Positions 1-6,383 of a stretch of 21,042 bases of DNA are shown in pieces. The position numbers were made by a program, and so were the translations under genes. This stretch comes from an uncultured Collinsella sp. (lineage in GTDB: Bacteria; Actinomycetota; Coriobacteriia; Coriobacteriales; Coriobacteriaceae). The stretch lies in contig CABUVH010000013.1 of the NCBI GenBank assembly GCA_902494935.1, positions 1 to 21,042 on the forward strand, read 5' to 3'. Numbering within the stretch: position 1 is the first letter of the stretch; the number at the start of each line of letters is the position of its first letter. The notes beneath the pieces were generated by a model. The model was not told the origin of the DNA, did no database searches, and worked only from the letters and a program-made list of their open reading frames with translations.

Positions 1-44
1 GACGAATGAACGCCAAGATGGGGTGGCTCGTAAAGCCGAGCGGG

Positions 45-617
45 TTAGTTGAGTCTAAGAGCCTTCTGGATGGGCAGGTAGAGGGCGCCGACCAGAATGG
101 CGTTAAAGACGGCGGTCATGGCAACGACGGGCAGCATGGCGGCGGCGAGCTCGCCGACCACGCCGAGCATGGCCATCTTGATGATCATGAAGATGACGCC
201 GGAGACAAAGGTGGTCAGGAAGGTTGCGACAATGGCGATGGCTGGCTTGACCTGACCGTTCTTGCCGGCGGCGTTGACGATGCCGGCCATGAGCATGGCG
301 GCGATGCCCTCGGCGGCAAAATCGACGAACGGCGAAGTGGTGGTGATCTGGATCACGGCAGCCGAGATGAGGCCAATGACGAGCGCCTGGCCGATGTTGG
401 GACGAACGACCAGGATGGTGAGGCAGAAGGCCGAGATGATGAACTCGGGGCTGATCATGCCGCCCGAGATGCCCGAGATGGCCTTGCCGACGGTGAAGTT
501 GAGGATGAAGCCGGCAGCGAGCAGGATGGCGAGCAGGACGAGGGCGCGGACGTCGAGTTTGCCGCGGTCGGCGGTCTGGACGGTGCGGGGCTGGGCGGCG
601 GTGGTGTTCTGAGACAT
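45..617 (-). CDS. trpP: TrpP-like tryptophan transporter, membrane S-component-like protein
   Basis: A 190-residue, very hydrophobic protein with about five or six membrane segments after a short polar N-terminus (MSQNTTAAQPR...). The body resembles TrpP-type tryptophan transporters, the small S-component-like proteins thought to work with an ECF energy module: a central glycine-rich stretch (VGKAISGISGG), then ITTTSPFVDF near residue 105, which recalls the TTTFP motif of TrpP. The family call rests on memory of the family. The substrate call is greatly strengthened by the upstream leader with three consecutive Trp codons and an intrinsic terminator, so tryptophan should control its expression. 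The start at 617 is chosen because an AAAGGA ribosome site (626-631) lies 8 nt upstream; a longer frame from 647 has no such site. No ECF ATPase genes are in the window. Alternative: an S component for another aromatic compound. Confidence 0.75.
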   Translation of the reverse strand: MSQNTTAAQPRTVQTADRGKLDVRALVLLAILLAAGFILNFTVGKAISGISGGMISPEFIISAFCLTILVVRPNIGQALVIGLISAAVIQITTTSPFVDFAAEGIAAMLMAGIVNAAGKNGQVKPAIAIVATFLTTFVSGVIFMIIKMAMLGVVGELAAAMLPVVAMTAVFNAILVGALYLPIQKALRLN

Positions 618-662
618 GGTGAAAATCCTTTCGGAATGGGGGTGCAAGAGAAAAGCGGAGGC

Positions 663-792
663 GCGTGATGCGAATGCGATCGGGCTCGAGATAGAAAAAG
701 GCCCCCGGTCGAAACCGGAGGCCTTCCAATCACCTAGAGCGCAAAAACAGGCGTGAGGGACTCACTGTCGACCGATCGTATTCGCATCACGC
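663..792 (-). repeat. 21-nt near-perfect inverted repeat enclosing the attenuator
   Basis: Positions 663-683 are the inverted copy of 772-792, with 20 of 21 positions complementary (the exception is an A-C apposition at 779/678). One arm lies in the leader-peptide codons just after the Trp run; the other lies between the terminator and the transporter ribosome site. In RNA it would form a long helix enclosing the terminator hairpin. A classical attenuator does not need this helix. Confidence 0.85.
695..725 (-). terminator. Trp attenuator terminator with competing antiterminator
   Basis: In the minus-strand RNA, a 12-bp stem (714-725 with 698-709, one G-U pair) closed by a UUCG tetraloop is followed by a run of five U (695-699, its first two bases in the stem). 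This is a textbook intrinsic terminator, and it lies between the Trp leader peptide and the transporter start. The leader segment 768-775 can form 8 pairs (one G-U) with 705-712, which are the loop and 3' side of this terminator. Pairing there would destroy the terminator. The segment lies just beyond the expected footprint of a ribosome stalled on the Trp codons and under one at the leader stop codon, as attenuation requires. Confidence 0.85.
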
Positions 793-830
793 CACCACCA
801 GTTGTTGAGAGACTTCATCGTGTTCTTCAT
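762..830 (-). CDS. trpL: Trp leader peptide (22 aa, WWW)
   Basis: A 22-codon frame beginning MKNTMKSLNN, then WWW (three consecutive TGG codons, 792-800), then RDANTIGRQ and TGA. An AGGAG ribosome site lies 8 nt before the ATG. It sits between a promoter-like element and an intrinsic terminator ahead of the TrpP-like gene. Three Trp codons in 22 are far above chance and are the hallmark of ribosome-mediated transcription attenuation. Inferred mechanism: scarcity of charged tRNA-Trp stalls the ribosome on the WWW run, leaving the downstream segment 768-775 free to act as antiterminator; when Trp is plentiful the ribosome reaches the UGA, covers that segment and the terminator forms. The peptide itself probably has no other function. 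Confidence 0.88.
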   Translation of the reverse strand: MKNTMKSLNNWWWRDANTIGRQ

Positions 831-888
831 GTTGGTGGCTCCTTTCGTGATGCCGTGGCGCGGTCGCACCTAGTTGCTGTTGCGCTGC

Positions 889-897
889 ACTATAGCA
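889..897 (-). promoter_or_regulatory. Extended -10 promoter of the trpL-trpP unit
   Basis: On the minus strand TGC-TATAGT (897-889) is an extended -10 element about 60 nt upstream of the leader peptide ATG. I see no convincing -35 at the usual distance, which is acceptable for extended -10 promoters. Transcription would begin near 882, giving a leader of about 50 nt before the peptide. Confidence 0.45.
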
Positions 898-915
898 CAG
901 CGAAGTGTGTGCGGG

Positions 916-954
916 GAAATCTTTTTTAAAAAGATTTCAGGCGGGTTTCCCGCC
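916..954 (-). terminator. Probable terminator after the C69 dipeptidase gene
   Basis: About 65 nt beyond the dipeptidase stop, a GC-rich hairpin (GGCGGG, AAA loop, CCCGCC; 940-954) is followed on the minus strand by TGAAATC and five T. The T run is itself part of a second AT-rich palindrome, 916-938. The pair separates the dipeptidase gene from the trpL promoter. The U run is offset by 7 nt from the hairpin, hence moderate confidence. Confidence 0.5.
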
Positions 955-1017
955 GGTCAAAAGAGCGGGCTGAGCGGGCGAGGCTGCCATTGCTGCCTTG
1001 TCCGCTCAGCTAAGACG

Positions 1018-2967
1018 TTACTCCTTATTGCGACGGTAGAGGAAGTAACCGCCCGCGGAGATGACGGCAACGCCAGCGATGGCGAATGCGGCCACCATGC
1101 GGCCATCAAAACGATCACCGGTGGTGGGCAGGCCGCCCTTGGTGTTCGTCTTGTTGGTGGTTACCGTGGTCGTGGTGTCCGACTTGCCAGGCTTCTCGGG
1201 CTTGGTGGTGGGCTGCTCGGGCTTAGCGGGCTGCTCGGGGGTACCGGGCTGCTCAGGAGTACCGGGCTGCTCAGGAGTACCAGGCTGATCCGGGGTTACC
1301 GGGTCGGTGGCAAGAGCGTCCTTGGCGTAGGTGATGGACACCTTGAGGCCGTTGATCTCGGTGTTCAGGTCGCTCGGGGTGAAGGGCTGGTCGAAGTTTT
1401 CGGCCTTCTGATAGGCGCGCATCTCCTGGAGCAGTGCCTTGCACTTCTTGTAGGTGTTCTCGGTAGCAGCCTTGCCGGCCTTGTTAGCCAGGGCAGTGCG
1501 GCCCTCGGTGGTCGTCTCGGCTAGCATGGCGGCGTCAACTTCCTTGTTCTGCTCGATGAGCTCGTTCTGGAGCGCATCGAGGTAGGCACGGACGCTGATA
1601 CCAAGGGTGTCAGGGTTCTCAAAGCAGAGCGAGCTGATGTCCATGAGGACGTAGTTGATTGAGTTCTCGGGCTCCTCGTTGTACACGACGTCAGTCTGTT
1701 TGCAGTGATCGTAGGAGACGGTCTGATCGCTGAAGTACGGGCTGACCTCAGTTATCAGAGCGGAGTACAACGGGATGGCGACGGAGTACGCGGCGCGGGA
1801 GAGCATTTCCCACTGGATGGTAGCGACTTCGGGGTCATACCCGCGACGAATCTGGAAGAGGTTGATCTCGGTGTTGCGCTCGCTGCCGATGCAATAAACA
1901 CCATCAGTGTTCGCGTTGAGGCCAGGGACGTTCTCGCCGCGGTTGCCGAAGGCGCGAATCAACTCGAAAGTGCTCCAACCAGACTTGCCAGGCTTGAAGA
2001 ACAGGGGCTGGATTTCGCTGACCATGGCTCCCTTTTGGTCAGGTTTTCCTTTCTCCTTTACTGTGATAATGTCGTAATCTGTGCCTTCGGTCAGCTGACT
2101 ACCAAAATAATCGCGGCCTTGCACATAGCGGGACCACTGGTTTACGCCGGAATCGGCGAGGCTTTCGCCATACGTTTGGGCGACATCGAATTTGCCGTCA
2201 GCGGAGTATTTGGCGAAACCCTTTTCTTCGGGCATGGATTGGATCTTTTCAGAGTGGAGGCAATTCTCGGTGTCATTGAGGTCGACATCGTAGTTGAGGC
2301 TCCCGATATTAGGGTTGAGCGACGCGACGTCGTCAGCGAGCTTCATGGCGATCCACTGATGGGCGGAAAGTGTGGCGAACAGCCAGGTCTCGTTGTTGTC
2401 GGCGATGATGATCTGGTCGTTGGTGCAGACGCCTTGATCATCGATCAGGCTGCCGAGAAGCTCGACGCCCTCGCGGGCCGTGGCGCTCTCGCCCAGGATG
2501 ATGCTGCCGTAACTGTACTCGCCCAGACCCACTTCCTCATCGATGGGGTCTGCTGCAGCGGCCTCCTCGTTATAGGAGGTGCTTAGCGTGGCGGAGCAGG
2601 AGACGCCCTTCTCGTTGATGCCGGCCTCGGAGTAGGCGTCGGTGCGACCCATCCAGTTGGAGGGGTGGTCGCGTACATAGCTGTAGCGATAGGTAGGCTT
2701 GTTCGAAGTGTATTCAAAAGCAGATTCAATCGAGCTGTACTTAAAGCCAGGTTCGTGGGCAGGTTCGATGCCGTAGTGCTTAAGATAGCGCTTGCCAAAG
2801 TCCTCGGCGCGGCCGTAGTACGTATTGCCGTCGGCCGTATAGTTTTTGCCCATGTATATCTGCGTGCAGGCGAGCGCAGATGTCGGCATGGACATGATGG
2901 TTGCAGCTCCAAAGGCGAGGCCTATGCCTAGCTTCTTGAGCGCGTTGACGGGGTGAGTTTTCCTCAT
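1018..2967 (-). CDS. Secreted C69-family dipeptidase with LPXTG wall anchor
   Basis: 649 residues. A signal peptide (MRKTHPVNALKKLGIGLAFG..., cleavage after SALA-33) would expose Cys34 of CTQIYMG, the N-terminal nucleophile expected in peptidase family C69 (PepD-like). The next segment, DGNTYYGRAEDFG, fits the family. The catalytic domain runs to roughly residue 480, followed by a charged helical region, a Pro-rich spacer built of TPEQPG repeats, then LPTTG at 613-617, a hydrophobic segment and RRNKE: a complete sortase sorting signal. The enzyme is therefore probably displayed on the cell wall, cutting dipeptides or small peptides for import. The start has GGGAGG just upstream. It is transcribed alone, from a likely promoter near 3115, through a leader with a strong hairpin. 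The exact substrate is not visible. Confidence 0.9.
   Translation of the reverse strand: MRKTHPVNALKKLGIGLAFGAATIMSMPTSALACTQIYMGKNYTADGNTYYGRAEDFGKRYLKHYGIEPAHEPGFKYSSIESAFEYTSNKPTYRYSYVRDHPSNWMGRTDAYSEAGINEKGVSCSATLSTSYNEEAAAADPIDEEVGLGEYSYGSIILGESATAREGVELLGSLIDDQGVCTNDQIIIADNNETWLFATLSAHQWIAMKLADDVASLNPNIGSLNYDVDLNDTENCLHSEKIQSMPEEKGFAKYSADGKFDVAQTYGESLADSGVNQWSRYVQGRDYFGSQLTEGTDYDIITVKEKGKPDQKGAMVSEIQPLFFKPGKSGWSTFELIRAFGNRGENVPGLNANTDGVYCIGSERNTEINLFQIRRGYDPEVATIQWEMLSRAAYSVAIPLYSALITEVSPYFSDQTVSYDHCKQTDVVYNEEPENSINYVLMDISSLCFENPDTLGISVRAYLDALQNELIEQNKEVDAAMLAETTTEGRTALANKAGKAATENTYKKCKALLQEMRAYQKAENFDQPFTPSDLNTEINGLKVSITYAKDALATDPVTPDQPGTPEQPGTPEQPGTPEQPAKPEQPTTKPEKPGKSDTTTTVTTNKTNTKGGLPTTGDRFDGRMVAAFAIAGVAVISAGGYFLYRRNKE
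1211..1300 (-). repeat. 18-bp tandem repeat coding the TPEQPG spacer
   Basis: Five 18-bp units at 1211, 1229, 1247, 1265 and 1283, the middle ones nearly identical (plus strand GGCTGCTCAGGAGTACCG). They encode the Pro-rich wall-spanning spacer of the C69 dipeptidase. Unit number could vary between strains by slippage without changing the frame. Confidence 0.85.
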
Positions 2968-2986
2968 TTTCCCTCCCAGCGTGCGA

Positions 2987-3010
2987 AAGCCCTCTGTCGC
3001 CAGAGGGCTT
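2987..3010 (-). other. Perfect 10-bp hairpin in the dipeptidase 5' leader
   Basis: AAGCCCTCTG (2987-2996) and CAGAGGGCTT (3001-3010) pair perfectly around a 4-nt loop, ending about 20 nt before the start codon of the C69 gene. On the minus strand it is followed only by a short T run (TTTC; the first two T belong to the stem), so it is a weak terminator at best. It may be a leader regulatory hairpin or mRNA stabiliser. Confidence 0.55.
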
Positions 3011-3112
3011 CAGCCAATAAAGACACCCCATTAGCGTAACGAACTGGAAACAATATTCATCTATGAAAGACACTTACTCGATAAGCGTGATGAAATATGC
3101 GACGAGCGGTTA

Positions 3113-3118
3113 ATTATA
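3113..3118 (-). promoter_or_regulatory. Likely promoter of the C69 dipeptidase gene
   Basis: A perfect TATAAT on the minus strand in an AT-rich stretch, with TTAAAG 17 bp upstream (3 of 6 matches to the -35 consensus). It implies a leader of about 140 nt. The rest of the gap 3011-3198 shows no other gene or motif that I can support. Confidence 0.45.
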
Positions 3119-3203
3119 CTCAGTTTGTAGCTTTACTTTAATAAAGGCGCCCTGTGATTACTGTAGCCGAATAAAGTAGCTGGGAATGCCCGAAATGAAA
3201 ATC

Positions 3204-3238
3204 CCCCTGCTGTTTGGCAAATGCATAAACAGCAGGGG
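3204..3238 (-). terminator. Terminator of the lipid kinase / small peptide operon
   Basis: A perfect 12-bp stem (3204-3215 with 3227-3238) with an 11-nt loop; on the minus strand it is followed by GATTTTC. It lies about 37 nt beyond the stop codon of the 30-residue membrane peptide. Confidence 0.7.
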
Positions 3239-3274
3239 AGACGATAATTGGATGAATATCATACCAATGTGGAA

Positions 3275-3367
3275 TTACTTCTTCCGGCGGTGGATCACGT
3301 TGATCGCATAGCCGACGAGCATGGCCAAAACGATGATGATGAAGCCGAGCAGGGGATTGTCGTTCAT
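3275..3367 (-). CDS. 30-residue single-pass membrane peptide
   Basis: Reads MNDNPLLGF then a hydrophobic stretch IIIVLAMLVGYAI and ends NVIHRRKK. One membrane segment with a positive tail suggests an N-out, C-in orientation. A perfect AGGAGG ribosome site lies 5 nt before the ATG and overlaps the stop codon of the upstream lipid kinase gene, so the two are translationally linked in one transcript that ends at the hairpin 3204-3238. I do not recognise a family. The role is unknown; a regulator or partner of the kinase, or an independent small membrane protein, are both possible. Confidence 0.65.
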   Translation of the reverse strand: MNDNPLLGFIIIVLAMLVGYAINVIHRRKK

Positions 3368-3376
3368 AGGGTCCTC

Positions 3377-4294
3377 CTATTTTCCGAGCGGGGAGAATTC
3401 GTCGACGATGAGGTCGAGGCATTGTGGAAGCGCGCGGGCTCCAAAGACGCCCGAGTTGCTGGAGATAATCTCGCCATCGAACTGCATGCCCAGCGACGGG
3501 GTGCAGGTGATCTTGGCTTCCTTGGTCTGGATGATCTTGAACTGCGGGCGCCCGAGTACCTTGCCGGCGGGGTCGAGTGCGGCGGTGATCACGGTAGGCA
3601 GCAGCTGCACGGTGCGCACGGGTTCGATGACCGCAATGTCGACCATGCCATCGTTCATACGGCAGTCGGGGAACAGGTTGATGTCGTTTTGGATGACCGA
3701 GGTGTTGCCGGCCATGCAGCAGATGCCGTCGAGCTCCTCGACAATGCCGTCATGCTCAATCGTAAAGTGCGCTACCGTAGGGTTGGGCGTGGCGAGCGCA
3801 GAGAGGAAGTAGGCGATCTCGCCGATGTCGTTTTTGGTGGGGGCGGCCTTCATCATGATCTCGGCGTCGAAGCCCGAGCCGGCGATGATGATGAAGCCGT
3901 GGCGCTTCTCGTTGCCGTTCTCGTCGAGCCAAAAGAGCTCGCCCATGTCGACTTTGACCGTGCGACCGGCACGGCAGGCCTTGGCGAGCGCCGCCGCCTC
4001 GGGGGCATTGCCGATGTTGTTGAAGAACAGGCAGGCCGTACCGGAGGGGAAGACGAGCGTGGGGACACCGCATCCGCGCATCTGGTCGAGCACGTTGGAG
4101 ACAGTGCCGTCGCCGCCCGAAACGACCACGCGGTCAAACTCGCGCACGTCTGCCACGGCGTCCTCGGGTTCCATGCCATCGCCGATAAAGCGCATCACGA
4201 CCTCGTCGCCGCCCTGCGCGAGGGCGTGCGTAAATGCGTAGATTTCATCTGAGCTGGGGCCCGATGCCGGGTTGTGGATGATAAGGCAGCGCAT
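3377..4294 (-). CDS. Diacylglycerol/lipid kinase family protein
   Basis: 305 residues, the usual length for DAGK-catalytic-domain proteins (DgkB/YegS type), which phosphorylate diacylglycerol or related lipids with ATP at the membrane face. Visible motifs: HNPASG (7-12), VVVSGGDGTVSNVL (56-69, the nucleotide-binding GGDGT loop), FPSGTA (82-87) and a C-terminal MQFDGE. The stretch after PSGTA reads CLFFNN instead of the more usual N-D-F following the GT, a possible departure at the active-site loop. It is divergent from RNase D, and its own start has only a weak GGGAA ribosome site. Substrate may be diacylglycerol, as for phospholipid recycling in Gram-positives, but this cannot be read from sequence. 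Confidence 0.83.
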   Translation of the reverse strand: MRCLIIHNPASGPSSDEIYAFTHALAQGGDEVVMRFIGDGMEPEDAVADVREFDRVVVSGGDGTVSNVLDQMRGCGVPTLVFPSGTACLFFNNIGNAPEAAALAKACRAGRTVKVDMGELFWLDENGNEKRHGFIIIAGSGFDAEIMMKAAPTKNDIGEIAYFLSALATPNPTVAHFTIEHDGIVEELDGICCMAGNTSVIQNDINLFPDCRMNDGMVDIAVIEPVRTVQLLPTVITAALDPAGKVLGRPQFKIIQTKEAKITCTPSLGMQFDGEIISSNSGVFGARALPQCLDLIVDEFSPLGK

Positions 4295-4392
4295 ACTTAC
4301 GTTCCCGTTCTGTGACTAACCGAGTATAGTTGTAAGGCAATGCCGATATCCTACCCGTGTTTTTCGGGCCTAACCTTATTCGATGGGTTGAT

Positions 4393-5526
4393 ATGTACAT
4401 TTCCACACATCAGGCTCTACTCGACTTTTGCCAGCGCGCCCGTGAGTTCGACGCGATTGCCGTCGATACCGAGTTTTTGCGCGAGCGCACGTTCCATCCG
4501 CGTCTATGTTTGGTTCAGATTGCCACCCCTGCTGAGAGCGTCGCGGTCGATCCCCTGGTAATCGACGACCTATCGCCGCTGGCCGAGCTTATGGCCGACG
4601 AGAGCGTGACCAAGGTCTTCCACGCGTGCTCGCAGGATATGGAGGTCATGCTCCATACCGTGGGCGTGCTGCCACGACCGATTTTCGATACGCAGGTCGC
4701 CGCCGCCTTTTTGGGCGAGCGCCAGCAGATTTCGTATGGCGCGCTTGTTCAGACGTTCTGCGGCGTATCGCTGCCCAAGACCGAGTCACTGACCGACTGG
4801 TCGCGCCGCCCGCTGACCGATAAGCAGATTGAGTATGCGATCGATGACGTCAAGTACCTGATCGTCGCCTATACCGAGATGATGAGCCGCCTGCGCGAGC
4901 TGGGCCGTGTGGACTGGGTGCTCGACGAGCTGCGCCCGCTGGCTGACGAGTCACACTATCGCGCCGATCGCCACGAGGCGTTCCGCAAGGTCAAGCGCAT
5001 CAATTCGTGCAGCCGTCATCAGCTGGGTATCGCGCGCGAGCTCGCCGCCTGGCGCGAGGACCGCGCCGAGCGGGGCAACATCCCACGCAAGTGGGTCATG
5101 TCCGACGACACGCTGCTAGCGCTCGTTAAGCGCAATCCCGTGCGCGTTGAGGAGTTCCGTAGCATTCGCGGTACCGATCAATTGGGGGAGCGCGACGTGG
5201 ACGGTGCGCTCATGGCCATCAAGCGCGGTGCGAGCTGTCCGCACGATCGCCTGCCGCTCTTGGTGCGCGGACATCGTCAGATTTCGCCGGAGCTGGAGAG
5301 CGTGACTGACCTTATGTATGCGCTTATCCGCCTGGTTGCCGAGCGCTCAGGCGTTGCGACCTCGGTCATTGCCTCGCGCGATGACCTGGCCGACTACATT
5401 GAGCATCCCGAGCAGAGCCGCCTGCGCGAAGGTTGGCGCTTTGAGCTTGTGGGCTCGCGCCTGGACGATCTGCTTTCCGGCAATATGGGGTTGACGGTGA
5501 AGGACGGCAAAATCGAGCTCCTGTAG
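4393..5526 (+). CDS. rnd: Ribonuclease D
   Basis: 377 residues from the ATG at 4393. The DEDDy 3'-5' exonuclease motifs are all present: Exo I DTE at 25-27, Exo II D82 in FHACSQDMEV, and Exo III Y148-x3-D152 in YAIDDVKYL. An HRDC domain follows from about residue 200 (CSRHQLGIARELAAWRE...NIPRKWVM), with a degenerate second copy likely beyond 285. In bacteria RNase D trims the 3' ends of tRNA and other stable RNA. A GTG at 4357 would add 12 residues, but MYISTHQALLDFC aligns with the normal N-terminus of the family. The ribosome site is weak. A TATAGT at 4325-4330 may be its promoter, back to back with the lipid kinase gene. Confidence 0.92.
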   Translation: MYISTHQALLDFCQRAREFDAIAVDTEFLRERTFHPRLCLVQIATPAESVAVDPLVIDDLSPLAELMADESVTKVFHACSQDMEVMLHTVGVLPRPIFDTQVAAAFLGERQQISYGALVQTFCGVSLPKTESLTDWSRRPLTDKQIEYAIDDVKYLIVAYTEMMSRLRELGRVDWVLDELRPLADESHYRADRHEAFRKVKRINSCSRHQLGIARELAAWREDRAERGNIPRKWVMSDDTLLALVKRNPVRVEEFRSIRGTDQLGERDVDGALMAIKRGASCPHDRLPLLVRGHRQISPELESVTDLMYALIRLVAERSGVATSVIASRDDLADYIEHPEQSRLREGWRFELVGSRLDDLLSGNMGLTVKDGKIELL

Positions 5527-5590
5527 GGAAGCCTAGCCGGTTGAGTGGGTAAAATGCCTCCAACGTGTAACTCGACTCGGAGGAATTCGC

Positions 5591-6295
5591 ATGCCTTATT
5601 ACTATGGATACGGCTTTGGCATCGACCCGCTGTACCTGCTGGTTGTTCTTGTCTGCACGGTGCTTGGCCTTGCCGCACAGAACTATATCAACTCGACGTA
5701 CAAAACCTGGTCCAAGGTTCGCTCGGACGGCGATACGGGTGCCACAGTCGCTCGCCGCATGCTCGATGCCAACGGTTGTAGCGCCGTGGGTATCAAGGGT
5801 GTCGCTGGCGAGCTCACCGACCATTACAACCCGCAGGACAACAACCTGTATCTGTCGGATGCCAACCGTTCGGGCGGTTCGGTCGCAAGCGTTGCCGTCG
5901 CCTGCCACGAGGCGGGCCATGCCGCCCAGCGTCAAAGCGGCTATGCCATGATGAAAGTGCGTACCGCCCTCGTGCCGGTCGTCAACTTTACCCAGAACAC
6001 CTGGACCATCGTGTTACTCTTGGGCCTGTTTATGAACATTGCCGGGCTCACGACCCTCGCGCTGGTCTTCTTCTCGTTTAGCGTGCTGTTCCAACTCGTT
6101 ACGCTGCCTGTCGAGATTGATGCCAGTCGACGCGCCGTGGCGTATATCGAGCGGTCGGGTATGAGTTCCAAGCAGGTCAACGGCGCCAAGAAGGTGCTGA
6201 CGGCAGCCGCGCTTACCTACGTGGCGGCGGCGCTCACCTCGATTATTCAGCTGCTCTACCTTATGGCTCGTTACAACAGAAACTCCAACCGATAA
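5591..6295 (+). CDS. YugP-type membrane zinc metalloprotease
   Basis: 234 residues. An N-terminal membrane segment (about 12-30), a cytoplasmic domain with the zinc motif HEAGH at 106-110, two central membrane segments (about 136-172) followed at once by LPVEIDASRRA with Glu175 as the likely third zinc ligand, and a C-terminal membrane segment (203-226). This order and the LPVE-DAS motif are characteristic of the neutral zinc metallopeptidase family typified by B. subtilis YugP. Function in the cell is poorly known. A strong CGGAGG ribosome site fixes the start. It follows RNase D by 64 nt in the same direction. Confidence 0.9.
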   Translation: MPYYYGYGFGIDPLYLLVVLVCTVLGLAAQNYINSTYKTWSKVRSDGDTGATVARRMLDANGCSAVGIKGVAGELTDHYNPQDNNLYLSDANRSGGSVASVAVACHEAGHAAQRQSGYAMMKVRTALVPVVNFTQNTWTIVLLLGLFMNIAGLTTLALVFFSFSVLFQLVTLPVEIDASRRAVAYIERSGMSSKQVNGAKKVLTAAALTYVAAALTSIIQLLYLMARYNRNSNR

Positions 6296-6311
6296 CAAAT
6301 TGGCTTGACAG

Positions 6312-6341
6312 GCGCCGTGGGGATTTGTGTCCCCGCGGCGC
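6312..6341 (+). other. 12-bp hairpin between yugP and xseA
   Basis: GCGCCG-T-GGGGA pairs with TCCCC-G-CGGCGC (one T-G wobble) around a 6-nt loop. No T run follows on either strand, so it is not a convincing terminator. A TACTAT at 6344-6349 just after it could be the -10 of an xseA promoter, without a good -35. Confidence 0.45.
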
Positions 6342-6383
6342 TGTACTATGTGTTGGACTTGAATTTGCGCAGGGCCGGAGCCC

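Noticed and set aside
1..44. Weak hairpin GCTCG-N6-CGAGC just past trpP as a terminator
   Set aside because: Only 5 bp and no T run; too weak to list, and the window ends before more can be seen.
1211..1300. Regular 18-bp repeats considered as a CRISPR-like array
   Set aside because: The repeats are contiguous without spacers and lie in frame inside the C69 gene, coding a Pro-rich spacer.
6305..6310. Perfect TTGACA before xseA as a -35 box
   Set aside because: No -10 lies at 15-19 bp; the expected place is inside a GC-rich hairpin, and the only TACTAT is over 30 bp away.
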